64,000 bases of DNA, from NCBI RefSeq assembly GCF_903992535.2, contig NC_052052.2, positions 13,970,652 through 14,034,651 on the forward strand, in the 5' to 3' direction. The notes beneath the pieces are model-generated. The model was not told the origin of the DNA and searched no databases. It saw only the letters and a program-made list of their open reading frames with translations. The stretch comes from Arvicola amphibius. Taxonomy: Eukaryota; Chordata; Mammalia; Rodentia; Cricetidae. Positions within the stretch are counted from its first letter, which is position 1. Every line of letters begins with the position of its first letter. This document shows, one piece after another, positions 11,779 through 23,176 of this stretch. Position numbers and translations under genes: made by a program.

Positions 11779-12717
11779 AGGTTTTGAAACAGCAGCTTCC
11801 TGGTTCATACTGGCAGCATGAACTCTGGCTCTTTCAGGAGGCTGAGCACTTCAATGGGGTTTGTGGGAGCATGCTGCAAGTTACTTGATGGCAGCATGGG
11901 CCAACTGGTTACCAGAGTTGAGGTAGTGAGCGTGGCTCCCACCAGGCAGTCTCAGAAGCAGTGGACTGCGTGGAGCCAAAAGGCAAAGCATCCTTAGTCC
12001 TAGCCATACCACTTTGCATTTTAAAAAGCGGTTCTGGTCAAAGTATAATTACAGATATGCATGCAATAAACACAAATCCAGATGGAAAAGACCTCTAAAT
12101 GGATCCCAGTGTTGGATAAATGTACGTAGGCTTGAGAAAGAGAAGAAAAAGAGTATAGACAATTATAAAAAGAAGTAAATGGTTTTAAAACTTAAAACAA
12201 AGCCTTTAAAGACAAAGAGTACAGACAATCATAGATTAAAGGGGTAAAGAAAAAAATAAACCACATGAAGGTAGAATATACACCGAGAGTCTGGATTATG
12301 TTTATTATTGTGTTTTCTTTGAATTTTTTGACTGTGAATAAGTACAGAGAGACTTTTTTTTTTGTATGAGCTGCTAAGCTAAACCAACCTATATGTTTTA
12401 AAGATATCTTAACTTCAAAATTTAAATCTAAGGATTTTGTTTGCTGTTTTTGTTCTCACAGAGGATGAGAACCTGTGGATTCCTTTCAGACTAATGTGGT
12501 TTTATGGACCAAAACCCCCTGAAAAGTCACCACAAACAACCCCTAAAATTACTTCTCCCAACAAAAAGCAAAAAGCAGTTTGGAGAGTACTATGCCCAAG
12601 TTCCCAAATATTGTTTACAAATCTGTCTTTACATTTAAAGGGAGATATGATATAGAGATCAATACTTTGCATTGGTATAGATGTTGGTTTATTTTACAAA
12701 TTTAAGATCAATTTTGT

Positions 12718-12720
<3 letters not shown>

Positions 12721-12764
<44 letters not shown>

Positions 12765-12765
12765 T
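12721..12765. repeat. (CA)n(TA)n microsatellite
   Basis: A run of AC units passes into AT units, inside the ERV internal region. Confidence 0.95.
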
Positions 12766-14184
12766 CCTGTTCTTGATTAAGGTATTGTGTTTGTGCAGCT
12801 CATTTTAAAATGTAATGTATAATTAAGAAATATAGGTTAATAGAGAGTCATCTATAATAGTCAAGCTTGTAGTCATGTTAGGTTTTCTAGATGTACAGAG
12901 GTGTATTGTGGAGGCCCAAAGAGGCCAAAGGTCAGAGAGTTTAGAACTTGTTCCTAGTTCATTCAGGTTATTGTGCTTCTAACAAAGGTTCTACCTAGTT
13001 GTAAATCAGTTCTGCTCTCTCAAGGCTATTATCAACAGGTGTGGCTAGTTGCCAGATCTTGTGCTCCTGAAATAGGGAAGTAGTTAGTTGGTTCCTACCT
13101 AAAATAAAAGTGTAAGGATCCAACTAGGTTCCAGTTCCCTTAATGGAAATCACTTGGGATTCCACCCAGGGAGTAGTTTGCCTACAGAGTGTTTGGTCTA
13201 GTGCTAATGCGGTCTTCTGTTTTACTCCTACCTTTTGGGGTCAGGGATATATTAACCAGTTGGAAATTAAACACAGGTGAATTTTCAGTACTCACTGAAA
13301 AATTTCCTCCTGAAACTATCCTATATGTTTCTACGTTTTATTATTTTCATTTGTGTCTTTGTATTCTTTACTATATTTCTAAATTACTATGCCTCCACTC
13401 TGGAGAAAAGTATTTTTGTCAAGGCTGACCTCCAACAATGTATTTCAGATGGATAGATATTCTTCTGATCTTTAAAGGACTACAGAATATGGCATTTAAA
13501 ATATTTTAAGAACTTAGACTTTTCATGACAATGAGACACATCTGCTCCTGGTAGCACCAATTACTTCAAGAGGATGATGGGCATTAAAGAGTCTCCTTAT
13601 GGAGTTTGTTAGCCATTTGGGCAAGAAACTGCTCTTGCCTGCACTGTTTGACTGAACTTGCAGGACCCACAGAAAAATGACTGCTGAAACTGCCTAAAGA
13701 AGGCGAGACAGTCCTTCAAGGTTCCTGCTTCATGAAAGAGTCTGCTAGACATTCTGCAGGACACAGAAGAAAGCAACTGATCGACCTTGCCATTCCAAGG
13801 CAAAACAGATCTTTGGATTTCCTGCTTCGTGGAAAAGTCTGCTGGATACTATGGGCCTGTGGGCTGAAGATTGAATTCCCCAATGTTACAGAAGAACTTT
13901 GGGTGACTGTCCAGGCAGTGAAATGTCTCTATCAATTCTAGAACTTTGGAAGTTGTTTATAATGCACTTTCTGTTAACTTAGATAATATTATATCCTTCT
14001 GGGGACTTTGATGGAATTGAAGAATAGATAGTTATAATTATAGTTTTCATTAGTTATAATGAGATAAACTAGATATAAATGTTATAACTGTAATTCTTGC
14101 TTGAAACCTGTTTCATTATATGTAATCTTTCTGTGTTAAAGTTAAAAACCTTCCTTTTTATTTTGATAGAAAAGGGGGAAGTAA

Positions 14185-14283
14185 TGTGGGAGGTTATGTA
14201 TGCTGTGAAAATGTTTTAATTCATTGGTTAATAAAGAAGCTGCTTTTGGCCAAAGGCTTAACAGAATATAGCCAGGCTGGAAG

Positions 14284-14367
<84 letters not shown>

Positions 14368-14575
14368 CAGAGTCGGTGAGAAGCCATGTAGCTGCCTGCA
14401 GGAGACAGACACACCAGAACCTTGCCAGTAAGCCACAGCCCTTGGCGATACACAGGTTAATAGAAATGGGTTAATTTAAGATATAAGAGTTAGCCAGAAA
14501 TATGCTTAAGCTATTGTCCAAATGGTATTGTAGTTAATACAGATTTCTGTGTGATTATTTTGGGTCTAAGTGGCC
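14185..14575 (+). repeat. 3' LTR of the decayed ERV, with inserted microsatellites
   Basis: The sequence is homologous to 11271-11580. It is interrupted at about 14286-14363 by (TA)n and (GA)n absent from the 5' copy. Its 3' end does not align past about 14575. Confidence 0.75.
14286..14363. repeat. (TA)n then (GA)n compound microsatellite in the 3' LTR
   Basis: About 21 TA units and about 16 GA units replace the short 'agatatagagag' seen at the same place in the 5' LTR. Confidence 0.95.
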
Positions 14576-14589
14576 TACAAGGCTGGAGA

Positions 14590-15225
14590 TGCTAAGAAAG
14601 CAGGCTTGAGTCTCCCTTCAAGCTTCATGAGGGAGTGTGGTGACCACTCTGTTCATTAGCAAGAACCACTGTGGCTCCATCTCAGGATGAAGCTTCACCC
14701 CATCCTAGTCCCAGCCCTGAGAAGGGAATATGGTAGAGGCAGCCAAGCTGGAGACTGCCCCCTAACACCATATCAGTGGCCTCCTGGAAGCAGGGAGCTG
14801 TTCGTTACAAAGGTAGAGGGCTGTTTTCATTTTGTTTTGTTTTGAGGCAGAGTCTGCTGTGGCAGAGGTCATCTTCAAACCTGTTATGCCTTATGGAGGA
14901 AGGAGGCTGGGAGGTGATAAAATACATCCCTTGCCAATTCTACCTGTCTCTACCACCCTGTCTGTCACAAGTACATTATGCCATAAACACAGGATGAGCA
15001 CATCAGTGTCTTACCACAATCCCAGAATGTATGGATCAACAATGAATTCACAAGGTGCAATGGCAGCAATTGGTTGTATCTTCCCACCTACTCTAGTAAC
15101 TTGCTGAAGCAAATGCATTACCTTTACTCTGATTTTAATGACTGATATTAAGTCCCAAATCACACAGCACGCAGCCAGTCTAACATCTATTTATATATAA
15201 TTTATCTGTATATTATTTATCTATA
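14590..15225. other. Intergenic, no gene seen
   Basis: I could name no repeat or coding feature here. The stretch turns AT-rich at its right end. Confidence 0.45.
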
Positions 15226-15234
15226 ATATTGTAG

Positions 15235-15580
15235 ATGGAGTTTTTCATCAAGGCAGCTGGCTCCCAAATAACCACACAGAGACTTATTACTAATTATAAA
15301 TGCTTAGCCAATAGCTTAGGCTTATTACTAACTAGCTCTTACATCTTTGATTACCCACATTTTTTATCTACACTCTACCCAGTGGCAGTACCTTTTTTCA
15401 GCTGTGCATCTTCATCTCCTGCTTCCTCTGCTTCTCTACCTTCCGTCTTCCCCACCCTCTTTTTGTCCACAAGTCACACTAACCTCTACCTGCCTAGCTA
15501 TTGACCATTTAGCCCTTTATTACACCAAAAAGAGCAACAAATATCTACAATGTACTAAAAGATTGTTCCACAGCAATATA
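15235..15580 (-). mobile_element. Rodent LTR-type repeat, antisense
   Basis: Landmarks are 'aataaccacacagagactta', 'attaattataaatgctt'-like sequence, 'ctagctctta', and an end near 'gttccacagca'. A second antisense copy lies at 55977-56344. The LTR assignment is from general familiarity; the family name is unknown to me. Confidence 0.5.
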
Positions 15581-15830
15581 TTATCTATTGTCTTTCTGTC
15601 TGTCTAGCTATCTATCTGGATATATGTGGTTTACAGATTGAATACAAGTTAAAGAGGCTAAAATAGAACATAGGGGCCTCAGAAGTGGGCTGACAGAAAT
15701 GTAAGCAGAGTCTGAATTGATAAGATAATGAACCCCAATGTAGCCAAGAAAAGGAGTTGATCAGAGGATCCAGGCCCAGGTGGGCAAGTAGGTGGATGGG
15801 CTCTACAGATAAGTAGGCTTTGTCAATCTC

Positions 15831-16151
15831 TGTGGTGGTTTGAAAGAAAATAGCCCCCAAAGGGAGTGGCTCTATTAGGAGGTGTGGCCTTGTTGGAAGA
15901 AGTGTGTCACTGTAGGGGTGGGCTTTAAGATCTCTTTTGCTCAAGCTTCCCTCAGTATGACAGCCAGTCAACCTCCTGATGCCTACAAGATGTGGGCCTC
16001 TCAGCTCCAGCACTACAACTATCTGCACACCTCCATGTTCCCCATCATGATGATAATAGGCTGAACCTATGAAATTGTAAGCAAACCACCCCAATTAAAC
16101 ATTGCCATGATTGTGATATCTCTTCACAGTGATAGAAACCCTAACTAAGAT
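15831..16151 (+). mobile_element. URR1-like hAT non-autonomous DNA element
   Basis: The element runs from 'gtggtggtttgaaagaaaat' through 'ggaggtgtggccttgttgga' to 'agaaaccctaactaagat'. It is close to full length and is the clearest member of this family in the window. Confidence 0.6.
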
Positions 16152-16231
16152 AATATTATGGAGGTAAAGTGGGGGCTAAACTGAGCTGAAGCCTCAGAGC
16201 AATGGGGAGTTCTCTGCCTGTTGGTCCTCGA

Positions 16232-16232
16232 T

Positions 16233-16263
<31 letters not shown>

Positions 16264-16352
16264 TATGTATATGTGCACATACACATATACACACACGTGC
16301 ATGTACATGTGCACATTCACACATACACGCACACATGCTTGCACGCACACAC
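16232..16352. repeat. (CA)n-rich compound microsatellite
   Basis: A pure CA run at 16232-16261 is followed by interrupted CA/TA-rich sequence. Confidence 0.95.
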
Positions 16353-16654
16353 AGGTTGACAGTGTTAGGTGGCTCCCTTTCTACCTCCAGGAACAAGTCA
16401 TTTATCAGTCTGCTGCATGGGTGGTGACAGAGAAATGGTGTTGTTTACTTGGTCCATCCAGGAACCTAATCATCCTCCACCCTCAAAATGGAGTCCCAGA
16501 TGCTTGTAAATGGAGTCTCTCAGGGCAAAGCATGGAGGTTGTCAGGGTGGTGTTGTCTGGGGTTGCAGGTATGGACTCCTTTTCTCTACCAACTTAAAGA
16601 ATAACAAGGCAGCCAAAGCAAGTTCTCAGCAGCACTCAACCGTGTTGGATTGAA

Positions 16655-16702
16655 AGCAGAACACACAGACACACACAGACACACACAGACACACACACAC
16701 AT
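16655..16702. repeat. (CA)n with periodic GA interruption
   Basis: Repeated 'acacacag' units end in a pure CA run. Confidence 0.9.
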
Positions 16703-16974
16703 ACACCCAGCATTGGAGTGGAGGCAGAAAAGCCATAGTTCACCCTTGCCTTGTCTTTACACATTCTAGTTGAACATCAGGGATAGGGTGAGAAGGCTGA
16801 ATGAGGGAGGAATTAAGAACAGCTAGGATATACAGAGCAGAAAGAGCAGATCTCAGCAAGTTCCAGGTCAGCCTGGGCTCCAAGGTGACCTTGAAACTAT
16901 CTAACTAGGGTTAGATAGTTGATAGATAAGATGAAGGAAAGAGAGGTGAGGAGAAAAAAAGGCAGGAATAAATG

Positions 16975-17128
16975 AAGGGAGAGGGGAAGGGGAGGGAAGA
17001 AAGGGGAAGAAGAGGAGAGAGGAAGGGAGGGAGGGAGGGAGGGAGGGAGGGAGGGAGGGAGGGAGGGAGGGAGGGAGGGAGAAAGGAAGGAAGAAAGGAA
17101 GGGAAGGAGGGAGGGAGAGAAGAGAGCA
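16975..17128. repeat. Purine-only (GGGA)n tract
   Basis: There are about fifteen uninterrupted GGGA units at 17023-17082, flanked by diverged AG-rich sequence. Confidence 0.95.
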
Positions 17129-17299
17129 AGGCAGAGTGAGAGTTGAGAGGGGAACATCCCAGGACTGGGAAGTAGCTTATTATTTTCTTCCAGGCACAGC
17201 TGAGCTCTGGGAGGTCAAGGATAGGGATTGGGGCTGAGCTTGTTAAGTTGGAAGCACTTCCCTGCAAGGCCCTTAGGTAGTCTGAATCCCAGTGCTCAA

Positions 17300-17690
17300 G
17301 AATAAGATCACAACCTCAATTTTTGAGCCAAGTTTGAAGCATGCTTTATTAAATACTAGCCAGGACGATGGGCACAGGCCAGGTATAACTCAGAGGCTTA
17401 TAAAGGCAAAACTAACAAGACTACGTACTTCCTGTCTTCGTCCAATCAGAAACAAGCTTACATCCTGCCTTGCTCCTTGCCTATGTACCTCCCACCTATG
17501 TGTGAGCCTGTTTACAGAGGCAAAAGCACTGTGCTGGTTATCTTATTGGAACAACAGCCCCCAGCATTCCAGGAAGTCATCTGTTCTTGGGCACCTTATA
17601 AGCATTTTAAAATTTTGTTTTATAGCTTTCTTAAACACAGTAATTTGAACTTAAAACATAACTTTAGCCCTCACAGAGGAAGCTGAAACT
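17300..17690 (-). mobile_element. Possible LTR-type repeat, antisense
   Basis: Its composition and a 'ctttatta' (AATAAAG on the minus strand) near the left edge suggest an antisense LTR. I could not match it firmly. Confidence 0.25.
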
Positions 17691-17794
17691 GGAAAAGAAC
17701 CAAGAGGAAGCCTAGCCTGCTTCCCCTGGCCAGCTGTTAGCTTTCTCCAAAATACCCTCTTTATTTTCGTTTTTAAAAAAAATCTCAGAGGAAG

Positions 17795-18012
17795 TGGTTG
17801 GGATCCAGGTAGTTAGTAGAGTCCTTGCCCAGCACACAGGAAGCCATGAGATTGGTCCCCATCATCCTAGGCATAAACAGATGTGATAGAACACACTACT
17901 AATCCCAGAACTCAGAAAGTCAAGGCAGGAGGATTTGGAGTTCAAGGTTATCTTCCTCTACACAGTAACGTCAAAGCCAGCGAAGGCTCCCTGAGACCCT
18001 GTCACAAATAAA
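17795..18012 (+). mobile_element. B4 SINE
   Basis: A tRNA/ID-like left part ('gtccttgcccagcacacagg') is fused to a B1-like right part ('actaatcccagaactc', 'gagaccctgtcaca'). Confidence 0.6.
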
Positions 18013-18491
18013 CTAACAAAAGAACAACCCTAGGAGTCTAGGGAGAGCAGGGTGGGCCCTGGCCCTGGCCTGTCCGGGCTGTCTGAGAGACAGGGGTGTT
18101 GCTAACTCCTAGACATGAGGGAAGATGGCAGAAATTCCAAGTGAAAATGCCCCTACACTCCAGTCTTCCTTAAGGGGACACCGTGGCAGGGTGTGGGATA
18201 GCAGGAGGCCAGCCACACGTAAGCACGTCACAAGGAGGGGAAGATGCATGGAAGGAACACAGGTATTTGGGACAGGATCCAGCTGGAAAAACAGGCAGGG
18301 ACAGGTCACAGCCATCGCCAGTCACCTCACCTTGATCTGCTCCTTGGAGGTAGAACCCTGAGTCCACAAAGCCAGAGGGCTGCATATGTCAAGGGCTGGG
18401 AAGGGGTCGAGTGTGAGATAAAATGGCCCCCTTTGAGGATGAAGCCCATGGCCTTGCTCATGTTAGGCAACATTAGCCTAGAGGAAACTTC

Positions 18492-18493
<2 letters not shown>

Positions 18494-18531
<38 letters not shown>

Positions 18532-18532
18532 T
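18494..18532. repeat. (GT)n microsatellite
   Basis: A pure GT run. Confidence 0.95.
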
Positions 18533-18554
18533 GTGCACACATGCATACATGAAC

Positions 18555-18838
18555 ATGTATGTCTGGGAGTGGAAGCAGAGGCCGGAAAAGGGCATCAGGT
18601 GTCCTCCATCAATCTTCTATTCCTTTGAGGCAGGGTCTCCCCCTGAACCTGGGGGCTCCAGTTTTCTCTGTTAGTCTGGAAAGCTCCTGTGACCCTCCTG
18701 TCCTTTTTCCTCTCAGAGCTGGGATTCTAGGCATGCACAGGTCATTTGTGTGGTATGTGGTTTCTGGGACCCTGACTCTGGTCCTCACGACTGTACATCA
18801 AAGGGTCCTTAGCTGCTGAGCTGACTTTTCAACCCCTG
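18555..18838 (-). mobile_element. Composite B1/B3-like SINE sequence, antisense
   Basis: Landmarks are 'gaggcagggtctccccctgaa', 'gctgggattctaggcatgca' and 'gctgctgagctgacttttc'. It is diverged. Confidence 0.45.
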
Positions 18839-18842
18839 AACT

Positions 18843-18985
18843 TTGATTTTTGAGACAGGGTCTCACTAAGTGTCCCAGCCTGGCTTTGAACTCACTCTCG
18901 TCCCAAACTGACCTTGAATTTGGGATCTTCTTCCCCCCCCCCCCAGTCTTCCTAGTAACCTAGGTTTACAGGCCTGTAGCCATGG
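18843..18985 (-). mobile_element. B1/B4-type SINE, antisense
   Basis: 'tttttgagacagggtctcac' is followed by 'gaactcactc', 'tgaccttgaatttg' and a C-run. Confidence 0.6.
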
Positions 18986-18999
18986 GGCTTGTCTTGATC

Positions 19000-20190
19000 A
19001 CCATTACTGCCATCGGGTGACGCTAACCATTTTCCATGATCCTCACACTCACAGCACAGTCCCTGGACCTGGCTAGTACCCTGGAGGGCTGAATCAGAGA
19101 CTGTCCTAGTTAAGAGAGTAGGAGGGAGGGGGAGGGACAGGGCCCTGCAGTGGGGGGGAGCGCTGGGTTCGAATTCCAGCCCTGGCGCTTATCAATGCTG
19201 ACTCATTCCTGAAGTTTCTGTGGTGCAGGGGAACAACACCTAAGGCTGAGGCAGTGGGGAAGGAGTGGGCTCCCAGGTTTTTGACAGGTCTTCAGAGCTG
19301 CCCACCTCTGACCCACAGGGTGTTCCTTGGCAGGCCTAGACTGGAGGCCTTCTGCCCTGACCTTGATTCACCCGTAGGAGAGATGGGTGGAGGGCAAACA
19401 CACCCCGGGGATCTCTCTCTCTTTTCTGCTTCTTGCCCAGCTTCAGTGATAGAAGAAGAAATCTCTTGCTTAGAAGTCCTCAGACATGGCTGCCTGAGGC
19501 TCCATCTGCCTATCCTGGTCCTGACTCCTGTGTCTTTACCTGTGTGGTGACCATGCAGCCACAAGGGAAACACAGCTAGCATATCTCAGTCCTCAGCCTG
19601 GGCTTGTCACTCTGGCAGCAGCCCACATACATGCTACCTGATTCTATCAGCCACCCCTCTCAGGGACACTGATAGCCCTCCTCGGTTGTGAGTCACAGGG
19701 TCACAAACACAGACACGTGTGTCTTTCCACACTGTTATTCATAAGACACAGTCTACAAAAGCCACATCAGCCTCCGTTGGGTCCGTGGGCCTGGAACGTA
19801 CCAAGTAATCCTGACTTCCCCCGGTAGCGTGGCCACTGGCCCCCACGGGTCCTTTTATTCCTATCTTAAGTACTGATGTTAGCCCTTGGGCCACACTCCG
19901 CACTTCAGACAGGGGACAGAACGGCTGGAAAAGGAGTGAAAGAGGCTAGGAAGCTCGAGGATCCTACTGGAGGGAGCAGTGAGAGCTGGTACGGAGGCAG
20001 GGGCACCTAGGTGGCCAGCTAAGATAGTGAGAAGCTGGGGGCCAGATGAACCACAGAGTTCAGGGCAAACTGAGGCAGAGGCAAGCAGAGACCTCCTTCT
20101 ACGGGGTCCAGGAAAGGGTGCAGTGGTTTACAGTCTTTCTAAGCCTGATGTCTTCCGTAAGCGCATGGGTCTGATTTTTCTGTTTTGTCT
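19000..20190. other. Intergenic, no gene seen
   Basis: The stretch is relatively repeat-poor. An open frame at 19254-19550 shows no recognisable features. Confidence 0.45.
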
Positions 20191-20194
20191 TTTG

Positions 20195-20557
20195 TTTGTT
20201 TGTTTTCTTGCCCAAGTTACCTTTAATTCAGTAAGTGGTCAAGGATAACCTTGAATTACCCGTCTGCTCCTCCAGTGTTTCTCTAAGTAGCCCTGGCTGT
20301 TCTGGAACTCACTCTGCAGACCAGGCTGGCCTCGAACTCAGAGACCAGACTGCCTCTGCTTTAGGTGCTCGGATTAAAGGCATGTGATACCACCTCCTGG
20401 TGCTCTTGAATTTCTCATCCTCCTGCCTCTATCTCTAGAGTACTAGGATTACAGGTGTGCACCGCCACACCCCATTTTATTTGTTGTGAGGGCTGAACCC
20501 AGGGCTTCAAACATGCTAGGCAAGCACTCTACTGTCTGAGCTATGTCCTCAGCCCCA
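20195..20557 (-). mobile_element. B4 SINE, antisense, interrupted by a B1
   Basis: The outer parts (about 20195-20277 and 20403-20557) read as one B4 ending in ID-like 'ggcaagcactctactgtctgagc'. A B1 (20278-20402) sits inside. Confidence 0.6.
20278..20402 (-). mobile_element. B1 SINE nested in a B4, antisense
   Basis: 'tctggaactcactctgcagaccaggctgg' and 'ggattaaaggcatgtgatac' mark an antisense B1. Confidence 0.7.
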
Positions 20558-21221
20558 CTGTGGTTGATGAGCTGATGTGCCCTCTCTCCTTTCTGATTTG
20601 CCGCGATCAAGTCACACGCAGCATGGATGAGATGCTTACCATTCTGTGCCTAGTGGGTCTTGCTGAACAGGTGGCAGTGTCTGTGTGCACAGTGAGATTC
20701 TGCCACTTCCCCCTCAGCATTTGCTCAAAATAGAGGCAGCTTCTACTTTGTAACAACATGGAGTACGCCACCCAGAGCACAGTTTCAAAGCTGATGTCTG
20801 CAGACCGGGAAGTGCTGGTCACAAGCCGGGTCAACATATCTTCTCAGGGGCAACTAAATTCATGGCAATCTGGACCAACCAGGGTACCCCTACTCTCTTA
20901 AGCCGGCTCAAGCTCAGGGTGGCTAGAGCTTAGGGAAAGCTGGCTGCTGCGAGGTGGAAGAGACAATATCACTGTACTGTCTTGAGATCTGGAAGACCTC
21001 AGTTGCAATTGGAGCCATGCGGCGCCTGCCCGGCGGGGGTGGGGGGGATGGGGAATAGAACAGTGGGTGAGTGGGTGAGGGTGGCCCAGCAAGGGGCAGG
21101 AATGAAAACAGGTTCTGAAGACATTGTTAAGGCACCCAAGAGTCAAGCCAAGCTCTCCTCACTCCATATATACTGCACCCCCAATTTCCAGCCTCTCTCT
21201 CTCTCTCTCCTCTCTTCTCTC

Positions 21222-21428
21222 TCTTCTGAGATAGGCTCTCGAGTAGCCCAGTCTGATTTGACATAGCTAAGGATGACCTTGAACTTCTGACCTTTCTGCC
21301 TCTGCCACTGAGTGCTGGGTTACAGCCACGGGCCATGCACCATTTCTCTTGTGCAGTGCTGGGGACAGAACCCAGGGCTTCCCACAGGCTTCGGGCACTG
21401 TGCTCAGAGTTGCGTGGACACTAACAGT
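21222..21428 (-). mobile_element. B4 SINE, antisense
   Basis: The element contains 'gagataggctctc', 'gatgaccttgaacttctgac', then 'gctggggacagaacccaggg' from the ID-like part. Confidence 0.6.
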
Positions 21429-21429
21429 A

Positions 21430-22320
21430 GTGAGCTCACACTGATCCTATTCCCTTCCTGTTTTCCTCTCTACCTAACACACGAGGAACCAGGGAATCCC
21501 TCGGTAAGACGAGTAGCAGCTGGCTTTGATCTAACCACCTTCTTCCTAAGCCTTCCATACCATCACGCCAAGCCTAGAATTCCTTGTTATTAGACTTTAA
21601 AAATAAAGCGGCAGTTTTTCCATGCATTGTAGGCCCTGTCCCCAGGGCCTACCCACACACAACTTCCTACTGTCACGGTCTCCAATCAGAGTGGGTATTT
21701 TAACCGTAAGAACTTGAACCCAGAGCCCACAGCTGGAAGTTCTTTGTACTCTGCCTTGCTAGGGTTTGGAGAATGACTGTTCTGTCATTCGCTGCAGTGT
21801 GTCACAGGCTGGAGGGCGTGGGTGGTTCTAGGTGCCTCAGCCGTGGCTTGAAGCACAGCTAATCACACAAGAATGACAGATGTTCTCTGAAAGAGTTGTT
21901 GCCAGGCAAATCCCAGATCAGACCTTGCCAGATGATCCCTTTTGCCAAGTTCTGTTTCCAACACTCCACCAGATCAGCCCAACCACGGGAGCCTCTGCAA
22001 CCCCTATAGCAGGGATGAAGGTAGGCTGAATCGATTTGAGCAGATGAAGACTACTACCCACTGAAGTCGCCCCAGCCGCCCTCTCCCCTTTAGAAGGACA
22101 CTCATCCTTGTTCAGGCGGGAGGCTGAGCTTCCAAGGATGCCTTCCCCTGATCCTGCCACTGATGAACACACACTTTCCTTGGCTATAGCATCGGCTCTG
22201 GGTTTTGTAATTAGGTCCATGGTTCTGGGAGGCAGGAAGAACCCGAAGACAGTGGGCTCTCCTGTTACCTGTCTGTGATGTGTCTCCCTAGAGGTGGTAC
22301 AGGAGTCGGGGGCTCTTGTG
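21430..22320. other. Intergenic, no gene seen
   Basis: No recognisable repeat or exon was found between the B4 and the Pla2g2d 3' end. Confidence 0.45.
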
Positions 22321-23030
22321 CCAATGGTTTATTGAGAGGGTTCTTTGGAGAAAGGAAGGTTTCCAGGGAACCAGGGAAAGACACCAGGCCTGGGAAGAGA
22401 GGAGCCTTAGGGATATCTCACCACTCTGGCCTCAGGAGACATGTGGGGTGTTAATGCCACCCAGAGAGCCCAGCACAAAGGAACCTTTAGAAATGGGGAG
22501 TAGCGCCAGCCCAGAAGGGCTTCCAGAGGAGGATCCCCTGAGTCTACATTGTAGCAGGAGATCCCAGAGAAAGCACAAATAGATAAGAAACGGCAGGCCA
22601 GGCCCCAACACCCAGAGAAACAAGATTACAGCTTCTCCCAGCCCTCAAGTCCTTGGTGGTGGTGTCCCTGCTGGGTTCTAGGAGGCTACCTGGGCATCAG
22701 GGTGCCAACTGAAACCAAATGGGGCTGGAGGACCTCACAGCCTAGCTGGGGAGAAGGACACAGGCCAGAGGGCTGGGATCTGAACACATATGTGAGATCT
22801 TCTCCTAGGCCCAGAAAGACCAGAGTTTGAAGGAAGAACAGCCATAGATAGGCAAGAAGGTTCCTATAGCAGAGAGACACCAAGACAAAGTCCTCAAGCC
22901 CAGGCCCTTTTGCAAGGAGCTGGTCCAGGAGACTAGACACTGGGGTGGGAGGGAGCAATCCTGCAGGTGACTTCAGTGCTCCACATGCCCTGGAACAGGG
23001 TGGAATCCAGGGGACAGATAGTGAGCTCTC
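22310..23030 (-). other. Pla2g2d: Probable Pla2g2d 3' UTR
   Basis: About 0.7 kb of repeat-free sequence runs from the stop codon to just past an AATAAA on the minus strand (22333-22328). Confidence 0.55.
22328..22333 (-). terminator. Pla2g2d: Polyadenylation signal AATAAA, Pla2g2d
   Basis: Plus-strand TTTATT gives a canonical hexamer about 700 bases after the stop. It is the first one met reading from the stop codon. Confidence 0.55.
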
Positions 23031-23176
23031 CTAGCATGTGGGAGTCTTGCCCTTGCAGTTGGGCCGCCAGTAGACCCGCAGGCGCTTGTTGTAGGTGCTC
23101 AGGTTTTCCTTCAGGCACGAGGCCAGTTCCTTGTCACAAGCACACAACTGCTTCTCACACTGGCTCCCTTGGTCAG
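23031..23176 (-). CDS. Pla2g2d: Pla2g2d terminal coding exon (146 nt)
   Basis: The acceptor is 'CCCACAG'. The exon encodes DQGSQCEKQLCACDK to GKTPTC with stop TAG at 23033-23031. Confidence 0.95.

Larger units (their letters stand above)
11271..14575 (+). mobile_element. Decayed ERV (class II-like), two LTRs and about 2.56 kb of non-coding internal sequence
   Basis: The 5' LTR (about 11271-11620) starts TGTGGGAAG and the 3' LTR (from 14185) starts TGTGGGAGG. Both share a body with 'aataaagaagctgctt', 'gccatgtagctgc' and 'tatgcttaa..ctattgtcca'. A primer-binding-like 'ttggtgccaatgtggg' follows the 5' LTR, and a purine tract 'aaaagggggaa' (about 14170) lies just before the 3' LTR. Between them I see no gag, pol or env reading frame of meaningful length, so this is a non-autonomous or heavily deleted copy. 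The LTR resembles the mysTR/MYSERV type common in cricetids, a name given from memory. The 3' LTR is cut short or diverged after about 14575. Confidence 0.75.
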
